From Streptomyces microflavus (GTDB taxonomy: Bacteria; Actinomycetota; Actinomycetes; Streptomycetales; Streptomycetaceae): a stretch of DNA of 64,000 bases. The DNA is taken from NCBI RefSeq assembly GCF_014650075.1, contig NZ_BMUG01000008.1, forward strand, positions 310,001 to 374,000. The letters are read 5' to 3'. The notes beneath the pieces are model-generated. The model made no database searches and was not told where the DNA came from. It was given only the letters and a program-made list of their open reading frames with translations. The number at the start of each line of letters is the position of its first letter. Position 1 is the stretch's first letter. Below, one piece after another: positions 32,550 through 41,017 of this stretch. Both the position numbers and the translations under genes were made by a program.

Positions 32550-33769
32550 CGATCGCCGCCCTGGAGTCCCTGTCCTTCGGGCTCGGCAGGATGGCCGAGG
32601 CCGCCGCGTCCACCGGGCACCGGCTGTGCCTGCTGACCGGCGACCGCTCGGTGTACCGGCACGAGCTGGCCACCCTGCCGGCCGGTGCGCTGGACGTCGT
32701 GGATGTCGACACCGACGACCCGGAGGCGGTCCGCCGGGCGCTGGCCGCCGTCCCCGCACTGGCTGGGCTGATCAACACGACGGACACCTGGAGCGTGCCC
32801 GCCGCGGAGCTGGCCGCCGAACTGGGGCTTCCGGGCCCGGACCCGGCGGCCGTCCGGCTGCTGCGGGACAAGCGCCGGGTCCGGGAGGCGCTGTACGCGC
32901 AGGGGCTGAGCCGGTCGGCCGCCGTGGCCGTACCGCCCGGGCCGGAAGGAGCGGACGCCGTCCTGCGTACGGTCGGACTCCCCGCCGTACTGAAGGACTC
33001 GGCGGGCACCTCCTCGCGCGGGGTGTGGATCGTGCACGACGAGGAGGCGCTGCACCACGCCCTGGCGGAGGCCGCCCGACAGCCGCTGAAGGGGGCGCTG
33101 TTCGCGGAGACCTTCCTCGCCGGTCCGCTGTACAGCGCGGAGACGCTGAGCTGGGAGGGGACCACCCGGCTGCTGGGGGTGCTGAGCCGTCAGACCTCCC
33201 GGGCGGCGGTGGTACGGGAGGAGGTCGCGGCGTTCCCGGTGGCGCTGCCGGACGGGGAGCGGGCCGCGATCGAGGCGTGGGTGGGGCGGGTCCTCGAAGT
33301 GGCCGGGCACCGCGGGGGGTTCGCCCATGTGGAGTTCATCCTGACCGCCGGGGGGCCGGAGCTGGTGGAGATCAACCGGCGGATCGGGGGCGCGCTGGTC
33401 GGGGAGGTGCTCTGCCGGACGCTGGGCACCAATGTGTACACGGCGATGATGGACGAGGCGCTCGGCCGCCGCCCCGCGCTGCTGGACGCCCCGCTCGACG
33501 GGCAGGGGCCCGCGTACGGCTTCGTCCTCGTCTACGCCGACCGCCCCGGGGTCCTGAAGGGCTGGCACGGCCTCGGCGAACTGGCCGCCTTTCCCGGGTC
33601 CGTGGAGTGGTACCCCGTCCGCGAACCCGGCGAGACCCTGGCCCATGTGGGCGACCAGCGGGGGTGCACGGGCATGGTGCTGGCCGAGGCGCCGACGGCG
33701 GAGCTGGCCCAGCACCGGGCGTGGAGTGCGGCGGTCCGGGTGCGCCCGGTGATCGCGGACACGCCGTGA
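32546..33769 (+). CDS. ATP-grasp amino-acid/peptide ligase
   Basis: A 407-residue ATP-grasp enzyme. After a Rossmann-like N-terminal part, the ATP-grasp core shows LPAVLKDSAGTSSRGVWIV (nucleotide-binding lysine and glycine-rich loop), FAETFLAGPLYSAE, and GGFAHVEFILTAGGPELVEINRRIGG, whose E-I-N triad coordinates magnesium. Enzymes of this group activate a carboxylate as acyl-phosphate and join it to an amine, as in dipeptide antibiotics and some siderophores. The ATG lies in the ATGA overlap with the PLP gene. With a PLP enzyme upstream and an exporter downstream, it probably makes a small amide or dipeptide product. The product is unknown. Confidence 0.85.
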   Translation: MTIAALESLSFGLGRMAEAAASTGHRLCLLTGDRSVYRHELATLPAGALDVVDVDTDDPEAVRRALAAVPALAGLINTTDTWSVPAAELAAELGLPGPDPAAVRLLRDKRRVREALYAQGLSRSAAVAVPPGPEGADAVLRTVGLPAVLKDSAGTSSRGVWIVHDEEALHHALAEAARQPLKGALFAETFLAGPLYSAETLSWEGTTRLLGVLSRQTSRAAVVREEVAAFPVALPDGERAAIEAWVGRVLEVAGHRGGFAHVEFILTAGGPELVEINRRIGGALVGEVLCRTLGTNVYTAMMDEALGRRPALLDAPLDGQGPAYGFVLVYADRPGVLKGWHGLGELAAFPGSVEWYPVREPGETLAHVGDQRGCTGMVLAEAPTAELAQHRAWSAAVRVRPVIADTP

Positions 33770-33776
33770 GGGCGGG

Positions 33777-34994
33777 GTGAGCGCCGAACCGGCTTCGAAG
33801 CGGCGGCGGTTCACCGGTCCCCAGGGCTTCCTGCTGGCGGGCTCGTTCCTGATCACGCTGGGCAGCTTCGCCGTGCTGCCGTACATGTCGGTCCTGCTCC
33901 ACCAGCGGCTCGGCCTCGGACTCGGCACGGTCGGCTTCGTCCTGGCGGTGGCCTCGCTGATCCAGTTCGCCGGGGGCGTGGTCGCGGGCCCGGTCGCCGC
34001 GCGGATCGGGCTGCGGCGGTCGATGCTGCTGGCGCTGGCGCTGCGGACGGCCGGCTTCGGCGCGTTCGTACCGGGGCTGACCAGTCCCGTACTGGCGATC
34101 GGCGCGCTGCTGCTGGTGTCGGCGGGTGCGGCGCTCTACCTCCCGGCCAACAAGGCCTATCTGGTGGACGGTTCGCCCGACCACGACCGGCCGCGGCTGC
34201 TGTCGGCGAGCAGTTCGGCGTTCAACGCGGGGATGGCGCTCGGTCCCCCGGCGGCCGCCCCGCTCGTACTGGGCTCCCCCGGCGTGCTCTTCACGTGTGT
34301 CGCCGGGCTGTTCGCGCTGGTCGGGGTGGGGCACGCGTTCCTGCCGCGCGACGGAGCGCGTCCGGTGACGGTCCCGGACCGGCCGCCGGGCGCCGATGGA
34401 CCACGGTCGGGTCTCTCGCCGTTCCTGGTGACGGTGGTGAGCGTCTACGCGTTCATGTTCTTCCAGCACTACCTGGCGCTGTACGCGGTCCCCCGGACAT
34501 CGGCGGGCTTCTACGGGGTGGTCCTGATGGGGTACGCGGCCCTCCTCGTCGTCGCCCAGCCGCTGCTGGCGGAGTGGATCGCCGCCCTGGGCTATCCGGC
34601 GGCGCTGCGGTGGGGGTTCGGGGCCATGGCGGCGGGCATGGCGGCGATCGCCGGGGGCGGGCACGTGGGTATCGCGGTGGGCGGGGCGCTGCTCTGTCTG
34701 GGCGAGATCGTGCTCTTCCTGAAGAACGACCTGGAGGCGCTGGCCCGTTCATCCGCGCCTCCGGCCACCGTGTTCGGCCGCCAGCGGCTCGCGGCGGGTA
34801 TCGGCGCGTTCGCCAGTGGAGTGGTGGGCGGCCAGCTGTACGCGGCGGCGGAGTCGGCCGGTTCGGCGCGGGCGTTCTGGGTGGCCGTCTGCCTCCAGTG
34901 CCTGCTGCTGCCGGTGCTGCTGATGCGCCGGCGTAGCGCCCGGGGCCGGTCGGAGCCCCGGGCGGAGACGCCCGCCGGCCTAGGCGGTGGCTGA
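33777..34994 (+). CDS. MFS transporter, probable exporter of the operon product
   Basis: A 405-residue major facilitator with about 11-12 hydrophobic segments. GPVAARIGLRRSMLLAL is the cytoplasmic loop 2-3 signature, and the N terminus (FLLAGSFLITLGSFAVLPYMSVLLHQRLG) is typical of drug-type exporters. The GTG start lies seven bases after the ATP-grasp stop, so it is the last gene of the same transcript and probably pumps out the product or protects the producer. It converges on the ECF sigma gene with a 15-bp overlap of the coding ends. Confidence 0.87.
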   Translation: MSAEPASKRRRFTGPQGFLLAGSFLITLGSFAVLPYMSVLLHQRLGLGLGTVGFVLAVASLIQFAGGVVAGPVAARIGLRRSMLLALALRTAGFGAFVPGLTSPVLAIGALLLVSAGAALYLPANKAYLVDGSPDHDRPRLLSASSSAFNAGMALGPPAAAPLVLGSPGVLFTCVAGLFALVGVGHAFLPRDGARPVTVPDRPPGADGPRSGLSPFLVTVVSVYAFMFFQHYLALYAVPRTSAGFYGVVLMGYAALLVVAQPLLAEWIAALGYPAALRWGFGAMAAGMAAIAGGGHVGIAVGGALLCLGEIVLFLKNDLEALARSSAPPATVFGRQRLAAGIGAFASGVVGGQLYAAAESAGSARAFWVAVCLQCLLLPVLLMRRRSARGRSEPRAETPAGLGGG

Positions 34995-35636
34995 ACCGGC
35001 GGTCGCCGTCACCCGGCCCCCCGGTTCCGTACGCCACTGCCCGGCCAGCTCCCGGCGGGCGCGCGCCACGCGGGAGCGCACCGTGCCGACGGGGCATCCC
35101 GCCGCGTCCGCCGCCTCGTCGTAGGAGAGCCCCAGCACCTGGGTCAGGACGAAGGCCTGACGGCGTGCCGGGTCCAGGCGGTGCAGGGCGTCGAAGACGG
35201 CGACCGACTCGTCGAAGCCGGGGAGGTGGCGCGGCTGGGCCCGTTCCGCGGCGCCCTGCCAGTCGGCGGTGTCGGCGGCCCGGGGGCGTACGGCGGCCGT
35301 GCGGTGGCGGTCGATGACGACGCGCCGGGCGATGGAGAGCAGCCAGGTGCGGGCGCAGGAACGTCCGGCGAAGCGGGCCAGTCCGCTCATCGCCCGCAGG
35401 TAGGTCTCCTGGGCGAGGTCGTCGGCGCCGGGGACGTCGGCGCTGAGGTAGGCGACGAACCTGCGGACGTCCTCGTAGGTCGCGCGGACGAAGCGGTCGG
35501 CGGCCTCCCGGTCGCCGCCGCCGGCGGCAAGGGCCCAGTCGGTGATCTGTACGTCGTTCTGGCGGGTGGCGTACACCCGGGTCGGCGGGGTGACCGGCGG
35601 GCGGGCGGGGAGTGAGGGGGTGGCAGTAAGGGTCAC
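34980..35636 (-). CDS. ECF-type RNA polymerase sigma factor
   Basis: A 218-residue sigma-70 family ECF factor. Region 2 lies at about residues 40-115 (FVAYLSADVPGADDLAQETYLRAM, with the DDLAQETY signature, then SCARTWLLSIARRVVIDRHR), and region 4 at about 150-205 (RRQAFVLTQVLGLSYDEAADAAGCPVGTVRSRVARARREL). The N-terminal 38 residues are an extra leader; a start nearer ITDWALAAGGG is possible. No anti-sigma gene with a recognisable zinc motif is adjacent; the membrane protein upstream (35813-36463) is His-rich and same-stranded but not an obvious anti-sigma. Target regulon unknown. Confidence 0.88.
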   Translation of the reverse strand: MTLTATPSLPARPPVTPPTRVYATRQNDVQITDWALAAGGGDREAADRFVRATYEDVRRFVAYLSADVPGADDLAQETYLRAMSGLARFAGRSCARTWLLSIARRVVIDRHRTAAVRPRAADTADWQGAAERAQPRHLPGFDESVAVFDALHRLDPARRQAFVLTQVLGLSYDEAADAAGCPVGTVRSRVARARRELAGQWRTEPGGRVTATAGSATA

Positions 35637-35742
35637 AGCAGTCCTTCGCGTCCTGGCGGAGCCGTGGTGCGGTCGGCGCCCGGCTCCGCGTGGCCGGCCG
35701 CTCGGACGGCCTGGGGCGGTCCGGCGGCAGCGGCATGCCTGT

Positions 35743-35772
35743 TACGGGTGTGGGCGCGAGCGCACACCCGTA
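35743..35772 (-). terminator. Hairpin between membrane protein and sigma factor genes
   Basis: TACGGGTGTG (35743-35752) pairs perfectly with CACACCCGTA (35763-35772) around a ten-base loop. It lies after the stop of the minus-strand membrane protein gene and before the sigma factor start, so it should limit read-through. Confidence 0.55.
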
Positions 35773-35812
35773 CCGCCACCGGGTCACACGGAACCGGGTG
35801 GGCGGCTGGAGG

Positions 35813-36463
35813 TCACAGGGAGAGGACGGGAAGCGGTGGACCGCGCCGGGAGATGGCGTGCAGGGCCAGGAGGTCCTGGGGGCGGCGGCCCGGCCTGCGG
35901 CGGGTGCGCCGCCGGACGGGTCGGCCCGCGGTGGGCGGGGTCGCCGACCAGAGGCGCCAGGCCGTCCGCAGCGGGGCCCGTACGAAGAGGGCCAGGGAGC
36001 GGCCAAGCCGGGCGAGGGCCACCTCGCCGCGCCACAGCCACCAGCCGCAGACCAGTCCGGCGACGGCGTGGGAGGCGGCCATCCCCGTGGTGAACACCGA
36101 GGCGTCGAAGGCCGCCAGCAGTTCCATCCGGTGCGGGGCGTCCCCGGCCGGGGACACGTGGGCGGCGTGGGGCATCACCCCGTGCGCGTGTGGGGCGCCC
36201 GCCTTGCCGGCGGCGGTGAAGCAGGCGTGCAGCCCCAACTGGCCCAGGACATGGGCCGAGACGGTGACGGGGGCGTTCTGGGCGCGTCCCGCGAGCCACC
36301 AGCCGGCGCCGGCGGCCGGCGGAAGGGCGGCGAGCAGGGGCAGCAGGGGCAGGGGCCTGTCGGACATCAGGGCGTGGCCGAGCCCGGACACGGCGACGCA
36401 CACGACCGCGAACAGCGCGGTGCGGGCGAGGCGGAGTGCGGTTCCGGCTCCCATGGCGGCCAT
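35813..36463 (-). CDS. Hypothetical integral membrane protein with His-rich loop
   Basis: A 216-residue protein with about four hydrophobic segments (roughly residues 10-32, 39-58, 65-85 and 120-145) and a strongly basic tail (VRRRTRRRPGRRPQDL). A histidine-rich loop, HAHGVMPHAAHVSP, lies before the last segment and could bind metal. Similar Streptomyces proteins sit beside copper- or redox-related genes as far as I recall, but I cannot name the family. It is upstream of the ECF sigma gene on the same strand and divergent from the ferric-reductase-like gene. ATG codons at 36463 and 36454 are both possible. Confidence 0.68.
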   Translation of the reverse strand: MAAMGAGTALRLARTALFAVVCVAVSGLGHALMSDRPLPLLPLLAALPPAAGAGWWLAGRAQNAPVTVSAHVLGQLGLHACFTAAGKAGAPHAHGVMPHAAHVSPAGDAPHRMELLAAFDASVFTTGMAASHAVAGLVCGWWLWRGEVALARLGRSLALFVRAPLRTAWRLWSATPPTAGRPVRRRTRRRPGRRPQDLLALHAISRRGPPLPVLSL

Positions 36464-36547
36464 CGTGCCAGCCGCACCCACCTCGCGGAGAAGACCAGCA
36501 GATGCGGAAACAACGGGAGTTCACCCCGTTTGCCCCAGGCGTCACAG

Positions 36548-36565
36548 GTGTGATTCATGTCACAC
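36548..36565. promoter_or_regulatory. CRP-like dyad upstream of the ferric-reductase-like gene
   Basis: GTGTGATTCATGTCACAC: perfect 6-bp arms GTGTGA/TCACAC around TTCATG. It satisfies both the E. coli CRP consensus TGTGAnnnnnnTCACA and the Streptomyces Crp form GTGn6GnCAC. It lies 120 bp before the start at 36685 and 84 bp from the divergent start at 36463. Confidence 0.65.
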
Positions 36566-36684
36566 GACGTCCGGTGGAACTTTCCCCTCTCCCCCGCCGA
36601 CTGCTCCAACAACGCGCCTGCACACGCCTCGTGGCCCGGGGCCGACGCATCCGCCCCGCCAGCCGACGTCCCCGAAGAGGCCGC

Positions 36685-37704
36685 ATGACGAACCCGCCCC
36701 CCGCACCCGAACCGGCAGCGGCCGCCGAAGTCCCCACCGATTCCGCCGAGTTCGCATCGGCGGACAGCCGGCTCCCCGGCCCCCGGCAGCCCCGTCCTGA
36801 CCGGCGCGTCACCCTCCGCTCCGATCTGCGCGCCTCCTGGCCCGACGGTCTCGTGGCACTCCTGGTGACGGCGGCGGTCTTCGTCCTGCTCTACATACGC
36901 ATCCGCAACAAGACCTCCTCCACGGTCTCCGTGATGCCGTTCATGGCCGACGCGGGCGGCTTCTGGATGTACTTCCTCAGCCAGGCGTTCGGCTGGTCCG
37001 CGCTGCTCTGGGCCTGGGGAACGGTGATCCTCGGGCTCCTGCTGTCCGGACCGCGCCCGGGGCGCCTGCCCCTCTCGGCCCCCCGCCTGGAGCGCCTCCA
37101 CCGCACCACGAGCCTCAACACCATCGCGCTGATCACGGCCCACGCGCTGCTCTTCGGCGCCGAACTGGTCCGCCACTCCACGGCGTCCTGGAACTCCGCG
37201 CTGACCACCGCCTTCATCGAGACGTTCGTCCCGGGCGGCTACGACTCGGGGACCGGGCAGATCGCCATCCCGGTCGGCCAGGCGGCCCTGTACCTCGCGA
37301 TCCCGCTCGGCCTGCTCTTCTACGTACGCCACCGCATCGGCCCGAAGACCTGGCGCGTCCTGCACCGCTTCGTGATCGTGGTCTACGTGCTGAGCGTCTG
37401 GCACACCCTGCTGTACGGGACGAACGTCTGGTACGACGGCTGGTTCCGCACCAGCGTCTGGCTGCTCCAGCTGCCGATCGCCGCTCTGCTCCTCCTGCGC
37501 CTGCTGCGCCCGGCGCGCCGCTCCGAGAAGCTGCCCCTCTCGCCCGGTGCCACCGCCTCCCGGACGGGCTGGGCGCTGCGCCTGGGCGGCCGGCTCGCGG
37601 TGGTGGGGGTCATGGTGGCGCTGGTCGTGGTGGTGGTCAGCGGCAACGACGGCGGGCGGACCGTACCGCCGGACGACACCGCCTCCACCCACAACCACGA
37701 CTGA
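36685..37704 (+). CDS. Ferric reductase-like (heme b) transmembrane protein
   Basis: A 339-residue membrane protein with a cytosolic Pro/Ala-rich N terminus (about 60 residues) and about seven hydrophobic segments. RLHRTTSLNTIALITAHALLF and VLHRFVIVVYVLSVWHTLLY place two pairs of histidines one above the other in helices, the heme-ligand arrangement of ferric reductase and NADPH-oxidase-type proteins. No FAD or NAD domain follows, so it would need a separate electron donor, like MsrQ-type proteins. The C terminus ends STHNHD. The ATG at 36685 is the first reasonable start. A CRP-like site upstream suggests cAMP or redox control. Confidence 0.82.
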   Translation: MTNPPPAPEPAAAAEVPTDSAEFASADSRLPGPRQPRPDRRVTLRSDLRASWPDGLVALLVTAAVFVLLYIRIRNKTSSTVSVMPFMADAGGFWMYFLSQAFGWSALLWAWGTVILGLLLSGPRPGRLPLSAPRLERLHRTTSLNTIALITAHALLFGAELVRHSTASWNSALTTAFIETFVPGGYDSGTGQIAIPVGQAALYLAIPLGLLFYVRHRIGPKTWRVLHRFVIVVYVLSVWHTLLYGTNVWYDGWFRTSVWLLQLPIAALLLLRLLRPARRSEKLPLSPGATASRTGWALRLGGRLAVVGVMVALVVVVVSGNDGGRTVPPDDTASTHNHD

Positions 37705-37739
37705 CCGGCAGCCGCACCCGGCGACGTACGCTCGGGTCC

Positions 37740-38606
37740 ATGACCAACAACGATCTTCCCGTGATCGCCGCCGTCGACGGTTCCACCCACAGCCGGCAGG
37801 CGCTGGACTGGGCCGTGCGGGAGGCCGCGCGGCGCCGACTGCCGCTGGTGATCGTCCACGTCAGGCCGCTCACCCGGACCGTCGACGAGGAGACCCAGCT
37901 GCGCGAGGCGGACGAGCTCCTCGCCGAGGCCGTACGCCGGAGCGAACTGATCGCTCCGCAGGTGCGGCCCTCGACGCTGGCCCCGCTGGACTTCCCGGCG
38001 GCCGCCCTGGTCTCGCTCGGCCGTGACGCGTCGATGGTCGTGGTCGGCTCGCGGGGGCTCGGCGGCTTCCGGTCGCTGATCATCGGCTCCAACAGCCTGG
38101 CCACCGCGTCGATGGCGAGCTGCCCGGTCGTCATCGTGCAGGACGGCCGCCCGGACGAGGACGACCGGTCCGAGGACGAGGAGGCCTTCTCCGACATCGT
38201 CGCGGGGGTGGCGGCCGACGAGAGCAGCGAGGCGGTCCTGGAGTTCGCCTTCGCCACCGCGGCCACCCGGCCCGGGGCGCGGCTGCGGATCGTCCACGGC
38301 TGGACGATGTTCTCCTCCATGCTCGCGGGCGGACCGGTCTTCGACCGGGAGAGTGCGGCGGACTCGGCCCGGCGGGGTCTGGCGGAGCTGACCTCGGGGT
38401 GGCAGGAGCGGTACCCGCAGGTGGAGGTCGTACGGGAGCCGGTCAACGGTTCCGCTTCGCGCACCCTGGTGACGGCGTCCGCCACGGCGGCCCTGACGGT
38501 GATCGGCCGCCGCAGGGGCGGGGAGTCGCTCGGTCTGGGCCTCTCCCCGGTGGCGCAGACGACGGTCACGCACGCGCTGGGTCCGGTCGCCGTCGTGCCC
38601 TGCTGA
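37740..38606 (+). CDS. Universal stress protein, two UspA domains
   Basis: A 288-residue tandem USP. The first domain (about residues 5-135) has VIAAVDGSTHSRQALDWAVREA at its start and the ATP-type loop VVGSRGLGGFRSLIIGSNS (G2xG9G[S/N] pattern). The second domain (about 150-288) is more divergent: VIGRRRGGESLGLGLSPVAQTT has the loop but lacks the standard spacing. Such proteins bind ATP and are commonly tied to dormancy, hypoxia or stress responses in actinobacteria. Monocistronic, 35 bp after the ferric-reductase-like gene; co-transcription with it and hence with the CRP-like site is possible. Confidence 0.9.
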   Translation: MTNNDLPVIAAVDGSTHSRQALDWAVREAARRRLPLVIVHVRPLTRTVDEETQLREADELLAEAVRRSELIAPQVRPSTLAPLDFPAAALVSLGRDASMVVVGSRGLGGFRSLIIGSNSLATASMASCPVVIVQDGRPDEDDRSEDEEAFSDIVAGVAADESSEAVLEFAFATAATRPGARLRIVHGWTMFSSMLAGGPVFDRESAADSARRGLAELTSGWQERYPQVEVVREPVNGSASRTLVTASATAALTVIGRRRGGESLGLGLSPVAQTTVTHALGPVAVVPC

Positions 38607-38703
38607 CGGGCCGGCTGTCGGGCCCTGCCGACCGGCCGCCCCGTCCATTTCCCGGCGGTGCGGGCCCCTTGGCGTGGCGGGCGGCCTGACCGAGACTTGA
38701 CCG

Positions 38704-39183
38704 ATGACACAGCGTGTGGCACTCGCGACCGTGATGGACCGGCTCGCCATCGATGACGTGATCACCGGATACGCCGTGACCGTGGACGACGGCGACTGGC
38801 CCGCGTACGAAGCCCTGTTCACCCCGGACGGCCGCGCGGACTACACGGGGGCGGGCGGGGTGGAGGGCCCGGCGGGCGAGATCGCGCGGTGGCTCACCGG
38901 GACGATGCGCCTCTTCCCGATCCGCCAGCACCTGATCGTCAACCGCCGGATCGACCTCCAGGACCTGGGCGGCTACCCGGGCGACCGGGCACAGGTGCGG
39001 GCCGACTACCTCAACCCGATGCGCCTGGCGCGGGAGGGCGAGACCTCTCCGGCCGGTGACACCGCGCCCGACTTCGTATCCGGCGGGCGGTACACCTTCG
39101 AGCTGCACCGTACGGAACCGGGCTGGCGGATCCGGAGCGTCACCGTCCACGAGAAGTGGCGCCGCACCCCCGGCACGGCCTGA
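38704..39183 (+). CDS. SnoaL-like/NTF2-fold protein
   Basis: A 159-residue NTF2-like protein (SnoaL_4 type): IDDVITGYAVTVDDGDWPAYEALFTPDGRADYTG is the typical helix-strand start with an acidic residue and FTPDGR, and GRYTFELHRTEPGWRIRSVTVHEKW the closing strands. The fold occurs in polyketide cyclases, dehydratases and small hydrolases; without neighbours that share a pathway the activity is unknown. The gene ends within the first unit of a short repeat array. Confidence 0.85.
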   Translation: MTQRVALATVMDRLAIDDVITGYAVTVDDGDWPAYEALFTPDGRADYTGAGGVEGPAGEIARWLTGTMRLFPIRQHLIVNRRIDLQDLGGYPGDRAQVRADYLNPMRLAREGETSPAGDTAPDFVSGGRYTFELHRTEPGWRIRSVTVHEKWRRTPGTA

Positions 39184-39253
39184 ACCGCCCTCGCACGGCC
39201 CGAACCGATTCCGGCACGGCGTGAGCTGTTCCCGGCACGGGCTGAACCGTTCC
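39171..39253. repeat. Four imperfect ~21-bp tandem repeats over the SnoaL stop codon
   Basis: Units beginning CGGCACGGCCTGAACCG start at 39171, 39192, 39212 and 39233 and are 20-21 bp long with several substitutions. The first contains the TGA stop. The rest of the 238-bp gap before lnt shows no gene. Confidence 0.7.
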
Positions 39254-39421
39254 CGGCGGTTGGGATCCCCGCGCGGCCACGCTCCCTCGGCCAGAGGCCC
39301 CGGCCGCGTCCTGTGTCCGGCGGGGATCACCGCCCCCACACTGGGTACACAGAGCTGACCCGGCAGATCACGCGGCAGGTGACGCGGCTGCCCACCCGGC
39401 GCGGGACGAGGAGGGCACGGC

Positions 39422-41017
39422 ATGCGGATGCGGAGCGGAGGGGTTCCGGCGTCCGGCTGGGTCCGCGGGGCCGCGGCGCTCCTCGCCGGGGCGCTGCCCG
39501 CGCTCGCGTTCCCCGCGCCCTCCCTCTGGTGGCTCGGCTATGTCGCGCTCGTCCCCTGGCTGCTGCTGATCCGCTCGGCGGGCACCACGCGCCGGGCTGC
39601 GCTGGACGGCTGGATCGGCGGAATCGGCTTCATCGTCGCCGTCCACCACTGGCTGGTGCCGAGCCTCCACGTCTTCATCGTGCTGCTGGCCGCGCTGGTC
39701 GGTCTGCTGTGGGCCCCGTGGGGCGTGCTGGTCCAACGGCTGCTCGGTGGCGCGCCCTCCGCGCTGCGGGCCGCCGCCGCGGTGGTGGCGGTGCCCTCGG
39801 GGTGGCTGGTGATCGAGCTGGTCCGCTCCTGGGAGGGGCTCGGCGGGCCCTGGGGGCTCCTCGGCGCGAGCCAGTGGGAGGTCGCCCCCGCACTCCGCGT
39901 GGCGTCGGTGGGCGGGGTGTGGCTGGTGAGCCTGCTGGTGGTGGCGGTCAACACCGCTCTCGTCCTGCTGACGACCGCGCGCACCCCGGCCCGGACGACC
40001 GGCGGGGTGCTGCTGGTCGTGTGCGCCCTGGCGGTGGGCGGGGTGTGGGCCTGGGCGCCGCAGCCGGTCACCACGGGGACGGCCAGGATCGCCGTCGTAC
40101 AGCCGGGTGTCGTCGCCGGGCCCGGCAGCGTCGAGCGGCGCCTGGCCCGGGGCGAGGAGCTGACCCGTACGGTGGCGGGCCGGGACGTCGACCTCGTGGT
40201 GTGGGGCGAGAGCAGCATCGGGGCGGGTGCCTGGCGGGACCCGGGGACCTCTCGGCGGCTCGCGGCGCTCTCCCGGGAGACCGGGGCCGACCTGCTGGTC
40301 AATGTGGACGCCCGGCAGACGGACGGATCGGGCCGGAGCGGAATCTTCAAGTCGGCGGTGCTCGTGGGTCCTGACGGGCCGACCGGGGACCGGTACGACA
40401 AGATGCGCCTGGTGCCGTTCGGTGAGTACATCCCGGCGCGCTCCCTGCTCGGCTGGGCGACCTCCGTCGGCAAGGCGGCGGGCGAGGACCGGCTGCGCGG
40501 CGACCGGCAGGTGGTGATGACCCTGCCGGAGAGCGACCGACGGCTGCGGATCGGTCCGCTGGTCTGCTTCGAGTCGGCGTTCCCCGACATGAGCAGGCGG
40601 CTGACCCGGGACGGCGCCCAGGTCCTCGTCGCGCAGTCCGCCACCTCCACCTTCCAGGAGAGCTGGGCCCCGGCCCAGCACGCGTCGCTGGGGGCGCTGC
40701 GGGCCGCCGAGAACGGCCGTCCCGCGGTGCACGCGACGCTCACCGGGATCAGTGCCGTGTACGGGCCGCGCGGGGAGCAGGTCGGTGAGCCGCTCGGTAC
40801 GGAGGAGAGCGCGGCGGCCGTGTACGACGTACCGCTGGCGCACGGCACCACGCTGTACGGCCGCTTCGGCGACTGGGCGGTCTACGCGGCCCTCGCCGCG
40901 CTGGCCGCGCTGTGCGCCGCCGAAGGGCTGCGGGCGCTCAGGAGGAGGCCTGCTCCAGGGACTCCCGGACGATCCGCTCGCACAGCTCATGGGTCGCCAG
41001 AGCGTCCTGAGCACTGA
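39422..41017 (+). CDS. lnt: Apolipoprotein N-acyltransferase
   Basis: A 531-residue enzyme that adds the third acyl chain to lipoproteins. About six hydrophobic segments (residues 15-220) are followed by the nitrilase-type periplasmic domain with the catalytic triad in place: Glu in VVWGESS (near residue 262), Lys in YDKMRLVPFGEYIP (near 326) and Cys in GPLVCFES (near 381). A final hydrophobic segment (about 487-505) precedes a basic tail. The ATG at 39422 follows GAGGAGG. The last 27 codons overlap the converging oxidoreductase gene by 80 bp. Streptomyces usually have one or two Lnt proteins; this is a full-length one. Confidence 0.92.
   Translation: MRMRSGGVPASGWVRGAAALLAGALPALAFPAPSLWWLGYVALVPWLLLIRSAGTTRRAALDGWIGGIGFIVAVHHWLVPSLHVFIVLLAALVGLLWAPWGVLVQRLLGGAPSALRAAAAVVAVPSGWLVIELVRSWEGLGGPWGLLGASQWEVAPALRVASVGGVWLVSLLVVAVNTALVLLTTARTPARTTGGVLLVVCALAVGGVWAWAPQPVTTGTARIAVVQPGVVAGPGSVERRLARGEELTRTVAGRDVDLVVWGESSIGAGAWRDPGTSRRLAALSRETGADLLVNVDARQTDGSGRSGIFKSAVLVGPDGPTGDRYDKMRLVPFGEYIPARSLLGWATSVGKAAGEDRLRGDRQVVMTLPESDRRLRIGPLVCFESAFPDMSRRLTRDGAQVLVAQSATSTFQESWAPAQHASLGALRAAENGRPAVHATLTGISAVYGPRGEQVGEPLGTEESAAAVYDVPLAHGTTLYGRFGDWAVYAALAALAALCAAEGLRALRRRPAPGTPGRSARTAHGSPERPEH

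Noticed and set aside
39171..39253. Possible CRISPR array
   Set aside because: The units are contiguous, diverged and have no spacers; no cas genes are present.
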